The position numbers and the translations under genes were made by a program. A model generated the notes under the pieces. That model saw nothing but the letters and a program-made list of their open reading frames with translations. It searched no databases and was not told the origin of the DNA. 64,000 nucleotides of DNA from Prosopocoilus inquinatus (Eukaryota > Arthropoda > Insecta > Coleoptera > Lucanidae), in NCBI GenBank assembly GCA_036172665.1, contig JAYKNF010000013.1:744001-808000 (forward strand), written 5' to 3'. Position 1 is the first letter of the stretch, and each line of letters opens with the position of its first letter. Shown piece after piece: positions 19,678 to 30,343 of this stretch.

Positions 19678-19790
19678 ACCGTGAATGGCAGTATTAACAG
19701 AGAAGCTAAAACTATTTGATTTCATAAGAAGCAACATCAACCGAACCATGAAAAAACGATTTATTGTCATTGATATTCAAACGATTTAAA

Positions 19791-20279
19791 ATGGAAAATA
19801 ATAAATTTATACCAAAAGAGTTGGCTTCTTACGATAGTGAAAGAAAAATGAGTCATTTTTTATTTCAACCACCCACAAGTTTGTCAATGGTCCCCAGAAA
19901 ATTTCAAAATGTTGCAAACTGATTAATGACCAATCACCATTGCATTGATTGGAATAGAGGATTCGTCCCCTTATCTGAGTTTGACGCAATCATCACCTTT
20001 TTATGTTGTACAGCCAAAGTCGTTTACGTTAAAGGAGTGGAAAAGTCTCGATTTCTATGTGAAATTCTAGCGAAAAGCAATGGTGAAAGTGTACCTGTGT
20101 TAGATTTGGGTGAAATTTACGAAGATGTACAAAAATTGCAAAAATCCGAACCCAAGTGTCCATTTCACTCAAGAAAAAATTGCATGTGTGCTTTAACGAA
20201 CATGTTTGATTTACATAAATTTATTCAAACAAAGTTATATGAAGGATTTTTTACACTAAACATTTGTGATATATTATGA
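19791..20279 (+). pseudogene. Conserved Polinton gene of unknown function (162 aa), one nonsense codon
   Basis: Same length as the intact homologue in A (39458-39946) but with TGA at 19920-19922, where A has Trp. Conserved features: TNHHCIDWNRGFVPL, FLCCTAKVVYVKG, and a Cys-rich patch CPFHSRKNCMCAL that could bind a metal. It lies in the late-gene cluster after the capsid gene. No domain recognised. Confidence 0.65.
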
Positions 20280-20324
20280 GGAAACTTTGGTTCCCAGTTA
20301 GTATAAGAAAAGTTCAGCTTCGCA

Positions 20325-20660
20325 ATAGATTTCTTCTCCCGCCTATTTTGCAAGAACATTATAAAGCATGTTGTAGAGAAGGTTGGTGAAGTTATTGACC
20401 AGTACGAAAAAGATTGTTCGTTCAGTAGTATACCAGATAAGGATTTGAAGTACTTTCCAAAATCGTATCTATGTACCAGAGTCACAGCCGTAGATCTAGA
20501 ATACATATGGCCTAAGTTGCCGATTCATTATCAACGCTGTAAATATCTACAAAGTCAGAGACTCTGTCACCAACATTGGAATCAAACCGAATTTTCTTTG
20601 GATGAAATAGATGGTCCACCTCCACGGAAGAAGAATTGCCATTTGTGTACTTACTTTTAA
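20325..20660 (+). pseudogene. Conserved small Polinton gene (111 aa), start codon lost
   Basis: The frame is open throughout, but the ATG used in A (39412, minus) is ATA here (20325-20327). Product: a hydrophobic/helical start, YFPKSYLCTRVTAVDLEY, and a C-terminal CxxC (KKNCHLCTY) with CHQHW upstream, possibly a small zinc-binding protein. Function unknown. Confidence 0.6.
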
Positions 20661-22316
20661 ATATTATTATTAAAATATTAATTATTAAATATTCTTATTA
20701 ATAATATATTATTATACAATAAACTATAATCAGAAAGGAGTTGTTATTTTATTCGTTATTAATTTTAATAAATCAATTTAAGGATTTAAGAAAGAATTTA
20801 GAAATACATTGCGTTATTAAATTATTTAGATTAACTCTTGATGAGCAATTTAGCTTGACAGATTTTTATTGTCTTTGAAAGTATCGCTTTATTCGATTGA
20901 AATTTCAAACGTTGTCAAATTTACGAATGTTCTAAGATGTAAAAGTCACAAAAATGGTTTTCACTGTGCAGCGTTAAAAATTTCATAGCAAGAAGTGATC
21001 TGTATAAAATTTATAATAAACTAAATCAGAAAGGAGACGTTATTAATTTTAATAGATCAATTTAAAATTTAAGGATTTAGATTCACACACCGTCGTATAA
21101 TAAATTAAGTGGCATAGAAAAAATAAACATAATTGAAGGCGAACGTCGATTAAATATACAAACACTATAAAATTTACATATGTATTCCGAGTTGTGAATG
21201 AATATAAATACCGTTTTAAATAAATAAAAACAAGCACGTTTTAAAGCGAGCCATACTAGCAAAAATTGCATAATAGTAAATTAACATATTTCCGAGCATT
21301 CACCGTCGATTTAAAATTCAAATTCAATTTGCATAGAAATCGTTTAACTAATATATTATTATTACACACCAGTCTTAATCGGTCTTTCACAAAGCTTAGT
21401 GCGTCTTTACTAAGAGAATATAAGTAAGAGAATATTTTTAAGAATGTAATTTAAATTTACACGATTCTTACAAATAAAGATTAGGGGCTGACTGTTCGAT
21501 GAAATCGTGGTTTCTAAGAGATGAGTGCTCGTGAAATGTGTATCGTTAAACTGTGTGACACTTGCAAGTTTGATTTAGGAAAATTTTTGCAAATGTTATT
21601 CAAATTCTAAAGTCGTTAGAGAGAATAATTAGTTATTGAAATTTTTTCAAAATAACTGCAAGTAAGAATAAAAAAAGAGAAGGAAAAAAAAAGGAGAGAA
21701 AGGAAAGAAAAAAAGGAGAGAAGGAAAGAAAAAGAGAAGAGAAAGGAAGGAAAAAAGGAGGAAAGAAAGGAAAGAAGAAAAGAGGAAAGGTTAGTTCCAG
21801 TGGGCCGTGGTTACGCCTTCGTTACGCCTTCGTGACGCCCAGAAAATGGAAAGGGAAGAGTAGGGATGGGAGTGGGGAGAGGGCTTTCTCCCCCCCCCCC
21901 CCGTTGACCCAGATTCCGCGGAAACAGAAAGCACCAAACTCCGCCCACCGCCCACTAAGTCCCGCCCAGTCTCCTCCCACTCATCCTCTTTTACTGCTAC
22001 TGCAAATGGAAACAGGATAAAATAAATAATAAAAAAAAATTATTATGCGCGTTCGGCTTAACCTTATACAACTTTAGTTTTGAATAACATTATGTTCAGG
22101 ATGTTGTAATACAAAATACGTATTGCATAATTTCTTGGCAAGGTGTTCTTTCACTTTTCGATGGTCCGGTTACGCGTGTTTGTTATGTGACCATTTATAA
22201 TGTTAAATTTGAATAACATATTACATAATTTCTTACGTGCAGTTTTAGAAGGTGTACCTTCAACTTTTCGAGTATAAAAAGAGGCATTTAGTTCGAATAA
22301 ACTCACAAGTTATTTG
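20661..22316. other. Conserved non-coding region with polypurine tract
   Basis: No gene. It is largely alignable with A (37760-39076, inverted). It contains a run of about 125 bp made almost only of A and G (21667-21792), a C-run (21893-21902) and a G+C-rich patch (21790-22000). Such conservation between two decayed copies suggests a regulatory or replication role, or just shared recent origin. Confidence 0.55.
21667..21792 (+). repeat. Polypurine tract (A/G only)
   Basis: Runs such as AAAAAGGAGAGAAAGG on this strand; the complement in A is at 37871-37968. The length and purity suit triplex-forming DNA. Confidence 0.8.
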
Positions 22317-22318
22317 TA

Positions 22319-24085
22319 CAGAGTGGACCATTTTTGACGGTTTTACAGGGTTTCTCAGTTATTTATAGGAATAGAAGGAAACCGTTTTCGTGACCCAGTG
22401 CTACTTTTTCAAGAAAAACTCAGTGGAGAAAACAAAAGTTAGCTATCTCCATTCGTTCGGGAAATATCGGCAGAAAACGAATTTTTCCGAAGAATTATTT
22501 TTCACAATATCTCAGCTGTTTGACAAGATATATTGAAAATTCAAAAACTATTTTATTCAGAAATTAATGTAGATTTCGCTGACGTTATTGTCTTTTGTAA
22601 AAACTGCGCCAGTTCTGCGAAACGGACTATAACTTTCTAATTTTAAATGGAAACCGTAGTTGGCTATGACACAAATAAATTGCTTATTTAATGAGGTTTT
22701 CAAAAATATAAGGTTTGATATAATTATTTTTATAAATAACAAAGATACTTATTATTTTTCATTTTCCGGTAGCTAACAAGCCATCCATGACACCAAAAAA
22801 AAAATTTAGTTCAATTGTTTTCCCAAAAATCAATTATTATTAAGTAAAACGGTTAATTTAATTCAATAAATAAATAGCTTCATATATCTATCAGAAACTG
22901 ACATAAAATCACAAGAACGTAAAAATGGATTAACTCCATTTGAACATTTCTTTAATTATTAATGTGAATAGTTAAGAGATTTTTATAAATTTTAAATTGC
23001 ATAAGTTAGTGCATTTCTTTAAGAAATAATAATTTCATTATTTTGCAGTACTTATCACGCTATCTATGACAATAAAAACAAAAGAAAATTCAGTTGTTTT
23101 CCTCAAAAATCTATTATTAGAATAAATAATACAGGTAATTACATTTAACAAAATAAATATCTAATGCTATTAGAGAACTCATAAAACTACAAGTAATGTA
23201 AATATGGATTAACTGTTAATGCAGCTTTGAAGAATTATATGTTATGTTCCTTTGAAATTATTAAATCTTAAATTTTATATTATCAAAAATTCTTAGATAT
23301 GTTTATTTCACTTCTATCCGCGATTACATTTATTAAGCATTATTAAACTTAGGAAATATCCGACAATTCAATTATTTCTTAAAGAAATGCACTAACTTAT
23401 GCAATTTAAAATTTATAAAAATCTCTTAACTATTCACATTAATAATTCAAGAAATGTTCAAATGGAGTTAATCCATTTTTACGTTCTTGTGATTTTATGT
23501 CAGTTTCTGGTAGATATATGAAGCTATTTATTTATTGAATTAAAATTAACCGTTTTACTTAATAATAATTGATTTTTGGGAAAACAATTGAACTATATTT
23601 TTTGTTTTTGGTGTCATGGATGGCTTGTTAGCTACCGGAAAATAAAAAATAATAAGTATCTTTATTATTTCAAAAAATAATTATATCAAACTTTATATTT
23701 TTGAAAACCTCATTAAATAAGCAATTTATTTGTGTCATAGCCAACTACGGTTTCCATTTAAAATTAGAAAGTTATAGTCCGTTTCGCAGAACTGGCGCAG
23801 TTTTTACAAGAGACAATAACGTCAGCGAAATCTACATTAATTTCTGAATAAAGCAGTTTTTGAATTTTCAAAATATCTTGTCAAACAGCTGAGATATTGT
23901 GAAAAATAATTTTTCGGAAAAATTCGTTTTCTGCCGATATTTCCCGAACGAATGGAGATAGCTAACTTTTGTTTTCTCCACTGAGTTTTTCTTGAAAAAG
24001 TAGCACTTGGTCACGAAAACGGTTTCCTTCTATTCCTATAAATAACTGAGAAACCCTGTAAAACCATCAAAAATGGACCACACTG
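22319..24085. mobile_element. TA-inserting fold-back element in Polinton B
   Basis: Flanked by TA (22317-22318, 24086-24087). Ends are CAGAGTGGACCATTTTT and the inverse AAAAATGGACCACACTG, as in the 3835-4878 copy. Nearly the whole element is one long palindrome: 22319-22990 and 23390-24085 match in inverse, including the CCTGTAAAACC and AGTTAGCTATCTCC blocks. No transposase. At 1,767 bp it is longer than the copy in A. Confidence 0.85.
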
Positions 24086-24264
24086 TACAGTGAATCTACT
24101 GATAAGTGCTTTTACTTCTTAATTCATTAATAGATCTATAGTATGATACTCTATTTTTTCCAGATATATCTGTTCTATATTTGTTTGTTTGTTTAACAAT
24201 TTAACTGTAAGTATTATTAAGTAAGATTTACGTTTTAATGTTTTAATATACTCAGTATTTTTGC

Positions 24265-25974
24265 ATGCTAGTAATGTCCTTTGGAAATGAACGCCCAATT
24301 TTACAGCAATATTTACAAAGAAATCCTTCTTCAACAGTAACTACTAGCGTGGAATCTGCATTTAGAGAAACACAGACAGGAGTGGCAAGTACTGCTCAAG
24401 TAAATGTTTCTCAGAGTGCATTTACCACTCAAGCAAATGTGCCACCTTCATGGTGGAATGAAATTGATAATTCCTCTTTCCTGTTGCAAGAAGGAATTAT
24501 CAATGATTCTACACTGAACGCAGTTGGTGACGTAATAGATCGTGTGGATTCTCGAGACATTCATTCCAGTCAACCAATTGTTAGTCAATTGCTGGTTCCT
24601 AGCCCTTTTATTCTTAATCAGCAATCTACCCAACCTCCTTTTATTATTCCACAACAATTAATCGTTACTTCTTCTTTAATGAAACCACCAATTCAAACTT
24701 CGAAACCACCAAATAAACCAGTTTCCCCATCAAATAAATCAGTTCCCATTCTGAAACAACCCACTTAACCCCTTATTTCTTCTTTCCTTGCGCAAACCAA
24801 ACCTACTCAACCCTTCATTTCTCAACAGTCAATAGTTACTCCTATTGTTACATCCACATCAGCCTCTACTACTTTGGTTGCTGTTACATCCGTTCCTATT
24901 GCTACATCGGAAACTGTTCCTATCGTTACATCCGTCTTTACAACTCCGAGTGCCATTTCTAGATCTGTTATTTCTAAATCAAAAACTCCGAGTTCCATTT
25001 CTAAATCTGTTGTTTCTAAATCCGTTTCTAATACTCGTGAACCCACACAATATTTACGCACCCTACGTGGCAACCAATATTCTCGTCTAAGGACCGTTAG
25101 CGACAAGTATGAAAGAGTGTGGATGCCTAAAGCACAATATTTGCAACGCAGAAGGGAACACACAATGGAACGTAGATTGGAAAGAATTGCTAATGAAAGA
25201 GTTTTTCTTTCTTCTTTGCGTTCAAATGATGACTTGATGCATAGTGCGGAGTTGCAAGGTCAACTGAGTCAGTCGCAACCCCGTGTTGTTGCAGATAATA
25301 TCCCGCTAAATCCTAATGACTCAGTTTCTGAAATAATTGATATATCAGACCGTTCAATGGAGATATCTCAATTATCACCAATTGGGAATAATAATAACAC
25401 GAACTCATCAATTAATATTAATCCAGTAATGATTAATAATTCTCCTTCTGTTCGTCGACCGAGGACTATTAATCTACCGAGGACTAATGTTAGTGAATCT
25501 GCTAATATTATATCCAATATTCAGAATTTGTCATCTTCACAATCACAACCGGAACTACTTATCCCACCCTCTCAAATTCCACCTTCTCGACTTCAGATTT
25601 CACCTTCTCGGCTTGAAATTTCCTCTCCTAGTGTCCGAACCTCTACACCTATTCGAACCCTTTCCTCGTCACAACATGTTATACCCCTTCCTTCACCCTC
25701 TCGCAATTTAGTGGGAGTTATCTCAACAGCAGTCCAAAATTATTATGACGGAATTATGCCTGAAGTCAGGAACTGTTGTTTAGAGGGTGAGAAAAATCTT
25801 AGAAAAGTCACGGATGAGTTGCAATCTTGTCGTGAAATTTTACGTACAGTTCGCTTAAGGTCTCCGACTGACCAGGCTTTAAACGAACAATATGACAAAA
25901 TTTCCCTCATTCACAACCGTCTGAGCCTGATCCAAGATTTGTTTCATAATCTTGTCGCAGACATATCTATTTAA
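24265..25974 (+). pseudogene. Ser/Thr/Pro-rich Polinton protein of unknown function, one nonsense codon
   Basis: One frame of about 570 codons broken by TAA at 24766-24768, where A has Gln. The N-terminal 300 residues are low-complexity Ser/Thr/Ile/Pro. A basic patch RQEYSRL-like region (RGNQYSRLRTVSDKYERVW, then RRREHTMERRLERIANER) follows. The C-terminal 100 residues (NLVGVISTAVQNYYDGIMPEVRNCC to LFHNLVADIS) are the best conserved and predicted helical. Gene size and make-up would fit a virion or regulatory protein, but there is no recognised domain. A's copy is at 36138-37760. Confidence 0.6.
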
Positions 25975-26192
25975 AAGGTTAAGTATTATCTATTTAAAAG
26001 GTTAAGTTTGATTTAGTGTCTTAAGATTTAACTTCTTCTCTTAAGTAGATATGTCTGTGAATTATATTGTTGTTCAATGGTTTGTTCCTCACATGAAGTT
26101 GGAAATGTTGTCGAGGTATTAGGTATGTTTTCGAGGATATAAAAAATTATTTTTCTTTGTACAATTTTTAATAATTGTTATTCGTTTTACAG

Positions 26193-26662
26193 ATGAGTTA
26201 TTCACCAACCACACCTCTTGTTTAATCAATTTTCATGAGGCAAGTGGAACTGAAAGTGAGTAATCTAATTTGTATTTTACGGTTTACATTTGTGATTATT
26301 TACTTTTTCAGTTAACGGACGGAACTCTGATTAATGCAGAAACGGCGGTAGTGAATTATCGCATGGTTCATCCACGTCTCGAACGATCATCTTCACCCAG
26401 CTACACTCCAACGCCGCTAGCGGCGACCACACCTGAACGAAGGCCGCCGGTGCAGCAAGTGGCGGCGCCTCAACGCATCCGCCTAAAAAGGAGGGTGTTT
26501 GCGCCGCCAGTGTTGGAGCCTCTACCAAGACCTTTACCACTAAAGGTGGAGGTGGAGGAGGAAAGGGCAGAGGTGGAAGTCGAATCCACGATGGATGAAT
26601 CTTGGGTTCGTTATCGTTCATTACATTTCAACATTTTAATAACATCTTATTTTTTACAGTGA
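26193..26662 (+). pseudogene. Intron-containing Pro/Arg-rich small gene, one nonsense codon
   Basis: An ATG directly after an AG acceptor-like site (26193) opens a 63-nt exon. A 56-nt GT-AG intron follows (26256-26311), then a 294-nt exon (LTDGTLINAETAVVNY, Pro-rich stretch, PQRIRLKRRVFAPPV, acidic tail to DESW). A second intron (about 26606-26659) would place TGA directly after the Trp codon. The first exon holds TAA at 26223-26225. The same exon structure is seen in A. No domain recognised; a basic Pro-rich core-type protein is possible. Confidence 0.5.
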
Positions 26663-26959
26663 GGAGCATTAATCAGAGTGGCTGGAGAAGCCAGTTAGAA
26701 ATATTAATTTAGTTAGAGATATTAATTTAGTTAGAAATATTAATTTAGTTAGAAATATTAATTTAGTTAGGAACATTAATTTATTATATTTATTTAAATA
26801 CATAATTTATGAGTTTTAGTAAGAGTGTTTATATAGCAGTTGATATTGATAACTACAACACAGTAATAGAGTATCGCGTTTGGTAAAGAGGAAATTAATA
26901 ACGTGTTGTAAGGAGCAAAAAAAATATTTTGAATATTTTTGAAAAATATTATTTTAAAT
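26663..26959. other. Spacer with short ATTAATTTAGTTAGAAAT repeats
   Basis: About 18-bp units (GAAATATTAATTTAGTTA) are repeated five times between 26695 and 26790. No gene. Confidence 0.6.
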
Positions 26960-27648
26960 ATGAAGTTTCAACAACAGTCTTTAAAGTTACCCGTACAAAA
27001 TTTCGACGATGCAATCGCAAATGAAACCTTTAAACGTCACAGTGTTCTCTTCGGAGGATCAAGTAAACGTGTTATCATTAGCGGGAGCTCAGGGGCTGGT
27101 AAAAGTAATTCCTTAGTGACATTATTTACCCATCCGAACGGATTACGTTTCAAAAATTTATACATCTGCTGTAAGACCTTATCTCAGGGGAAGTATAAAT
27201 TTCTCCGACATTTGCTATCAACAGTGCCCGAAATAGGTTACTTTGAAATTTCCGATATTGAAAAAATGGTATCTCCTACAAAGTAAAAGAATATTCAGTC
27301 GTTGTTTTTGATGATGTTCAGTGTACTACACAAAATTTAATTAAAGAATATTTCTCCTTTGGACGTCATAGAAATGTTGACTGCTTTTATTTAAGTCAAA
27401 CTTACAGTGCAATACCCAAACAAATGATTCGTGATAATTGTAATTTCTTAATACTATTTCGTCAAGATTTCACAAATTTGAAACACGTTTACGATGATTA
27501 CGTCAGCGGAGATATGACTATGGACCAGTTTCGTAATATCTGTTACGCTTGTTGGAAGGAACCGTTTGGTTTCTTAGTTATTGATACCGATTGTTCCATA
27601 AACGCAGGGAGATATCGTAAAGGATTCGACACGTACATATATCTTTAA
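26960..27648 (+). pseudogene. ATP: Packaging ATPase (FtsK/HerA, A32-like), one frameshift
   Basis: DNA-packaging motor ATPase of Polintons. It starts MKFQQQSLKL; Walker A is GSSGAGKSNS (about 27088), Walker B SVVVFDDV (about 27300). After it come YLSQTYSAIPKQMIRDN (sensor region) and a C-terminal GRYRKGFDTYIYL. A frameshift at about 27283 separates the two Walker motifs. The gene is absent from Polinton A. It would translocate DNA into the capsid made by PX and PY. Confidence 0.85.
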
Positions 27649-27737
27649 AACCACTACATTTTACACAGTTCTTTCATTTTTACATAGTTCTACAGTTCTT
27701 CAGTACTGTAACAGACGTTAAAGGATGCGGATGCACC

Positions 27738-28964
27738 ATGAGTAATAAACTTAAAGCAGAATTAGCCACTGCGCGCGAAAGTTTGCGTACTAAATTAAAA
27801 ACACTTAAATCCGATATTGCACAAGCAAAACATCATGCGGAGCAATCAAAAAAGTATCTGCAGACAACTTATTCACCTATTGTAGAGCCACTCCGAGATA
27901 TTGTCAATAAGCTAGATGTTGTTCGCAGCGTATTACCTATGAAAGAGGAGCAACAGTCATACGAAGCCAGTGAAAAGAGATTGAAAGAGGAGCCAAAGAG
28001 TTCTTTCCTACGAAAATGACCGATTTATAAATTGAGATCTGATCCTTCTTTCATACGAAGAAGACCGAGTTATAAATTAAAATCCGATCCTTCGTCGCGA
28101 ATTGGATTGTCAGAGGAGCATGATGTGGGTACTTCAACACCACTTGGACGTGAAATTAAACAACCTTCCATCTCAGAAGTTGAAGAAATTCTTGAGGTTC
28201 CTCATGAAAAGTCCACATCTCCAACTTCAAAATCTGTTTATGAAGAAGCAGAAGAATATGACACCGAAAGCAGTAACCCCCCTGCGGACGAATCCCTGGC
28301 TCATGCTCGTACACTTCTAGAAGAACGAAAATCATTACTTCGGACTAGATTAGAATCACCGCTGGTCGAAGCTGCCTTAGAATCGTATCATCCGTTGGCA
28401 CGTGATTATGTTACACGATTTGAAACTGATGTAGAAAATGAATTCGATACAAAATACGGTGTAAGAGAAGAAGATGAGAGATTGTTTGTTGGGAACCAGG
28501 AGCTTAAGTTTGACGGTCCCGATCTTGTAATTGGAGACTTGGCGTATAAGGGTACTAAAGGTTTATACGAGCTGCTTTTTAAGAAAAATCCAGAGAAATT
28601 TACGTTTCACGATGTGCGAGACTATAGAGATATATTGAGAAGAACTAGTGCGTTTAAAGTTAATTATAATCCCTCAGGGCGAATATCTGCAAGCAGAGGA
28701 TTTAAATATGTGAATATTATAAAACCAATAATTCAGGGAAAACCACCAAACGTTTGGTGGGCGCGAAGCTGGAAAACAGGTGGAGCTTTGGAGAAAAAGC
28801 TTGTACCTAACAAATGTTTGCAGTATCAATACTGGGATGATCCTAACGAACTAGTAGAACGATTGCGTTTATTGAACGCATCCAAATCAGCAGGTCACTC
28901 CGCACATAACAATGAAATCATAGCGATCATTGAAGAATTAAAAGAGGCTAAAATTATTTTGTAA
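27738..28964 (+). pseudogene. DUF8207-like Polinton protein, one nonsense codon
   Basis: About 408 codons with TGA at 28017-28019. The N-terminus is a coiled coil (residues 1-60). A 45-bp tandem duplication (about 27999-28088) encodes two copies of a PSFIRRRPSYKLKSD-like unit; the stop lies in the first copy. The C-terminal half (LVIGDLAYKGTKGLYELLFKKNPEK, then a Tyr/Lys-rich end) resembles the arthropod Maverick protein family I know as DUF8207, from memory and not searched. Role unknown. Absent from A. Confidence 0.65.
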
Positions 28965-29032
28965 ATTGTAGTATTTAGTGGAGTGCAAGCGAGCACACAT
29001 TTCAGTTTCACATAGTTGTTGATTGATTCACA

Positions 29033-29416
29033 ATGACTATTGATAAGTTTGGAAGACACGTTCATAAACACACAGTTTTCAAACACATTGCTGCTACACC
29101 ATTACTTTACGAAACATTATTAGACTTTCAGAGTCAAGAGCTTAACGCCGAAAGTGTATATTTGCTTTCAAATAGAGGTCGCCAAACGACGTATACGATC
29201 CAAGAAACTTGCGTTGTTAAAAAAGTACTTATTCATCAACCTACTATTGTCAACATTACAGTATCCATCAACGCTATAAATTGTACTGATACTTTAATTG
29301 GAAGAACGTTGAATGTGGGAGATCAAATCTCGTTTACTTGCACATCTTCAGTTTGTGCAGTTCCATTATTTGTTGAATTCATCGTAAGAAAACGAGTTCT
29401 AACTGAAAATGTCTAA
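29033..29416 (+). CDS. Small Polinton protein of unknown function (127 aa)
   Basis: Intact. It starts MTIDKFGRHVHKH and is rich in beta-prone residues (TYTIQETCVVKKVLIHQPTI, then SFTCTSSVCAVPLFVEFIV). The last 8 nt (ATGTCTAA) also contain the ATG of the integrase frame. The beta-rich make-up might fit a capsid-associated protein, but there is no recognised family. Confidence 0.65.
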   Translation: MTIDKFGRHVHKHTVFKHIAATPLLYETLLDFQSQELNAESVYLLSNRGRQTTYTIQETCVVKKVLIHQPTIVNITVSINAINCTDTLIGRTLNVGDQISFTCTSSVCAVPLFVEFIVRKRVLTENV

Positions 29417-30343
29417 TCTATCTTCTAATGTGAAACGTGATGTTGTTAATGAGTTGCACAAACCAGCAAGGAAAAACTTTCGCCGTCGTCGAGTAATAGT
29501 AAAAGGACTCAGAGATCTCTTCCAAGCAGACTTAATTGAAATGCTACCTTATGCCAAGATAAACAAAGGATACAAATACATTCTGACAGTGAGCATTTTC
29601 CAAGTATGCTTGGGGAATACCATTAAAAAATAAGACAGGAAATAACCAAAGCTTTTCAATCGATTTTATCTGAAGGTAGAAATTCTGTACCGAAAAATAT
29701 ACAAACAGATAACGGAAAGGAATTTTACAATGCAGAGTTCCAAAATTTAATGAAGAAATATAGAATTAATCACTATAGCGCATACTCTAATTTAAAAAGT
29801 TCGATAGTCGAAAGATTTAATAGAACCCTAAAACAAAAAATGTGGAAAGAATTTAGCATGCAAGGAAATTTCGGATGGTTCAATTTATTACCAAGGCTAA
29901 TTGAAGAATACAATAACACTGTTCACAGTACGACGGGTTACAAATCCAGCAAGATAAATCAAAGAAATGCGCAAAGTATTTTACAGTCCGTCTACAGCAA
30001 CCTTAAAATTGTGGATCCAAGAATTGCAAAATTTAAAATTGGAGATCATGTGCGCATCAGTAAATACAGACAAGCATTTTCGAAGATGTACACTTCGAAT
30101 TGGTCCAACGAAATATTTACCATTTCGTCGGTGCAGAATACTAATCCCAGAACATATCTAATTAAAGACGCTGATGGTGAAGCCATTCTTGGTGGGTTTT
30201 ATGAGTACGAGTTACAAAAAGTAAAACATCCAGATATATATTTAATTAATGTATTGAGAGAAAAAGGTAATAAAGCGCTCGTAAGTTATTTAGGATTGAG
30301 TTCTAAACATGATTCATGGATACCAAAACGCAATGTTTTATAA
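29409..30343 (+). pseudogene. INT: Retroviral-type integrase (rve), small core lesion
   Basis: Inserts Polinton DNA and makes the 6-bp duplication. The start MSNLSSNVKRDVV overlaps the previous gene's stop. Catalytic residues: Asp in QADLIEM (about 29527), Asp in TDNGKEF (about 29709) and Glu in SSIVERFNRTL (about 29810). The C-terminal domain ends HDSWIPKRNVL. A short deletion and frameshift near 29595-29610 break the core between the first two aspartates; the frame is then closed until about 29750. It converges with PolB, the usual Polinton arrangement. Confidence 0.85.

Noticed and set aside
24845..25163. Overlapping frames rich in Leu or Thr/Val within the Ser/Thr-rich gene
   Set aside because: Shadow frames of the low-complexity coding sequence on the main frame.
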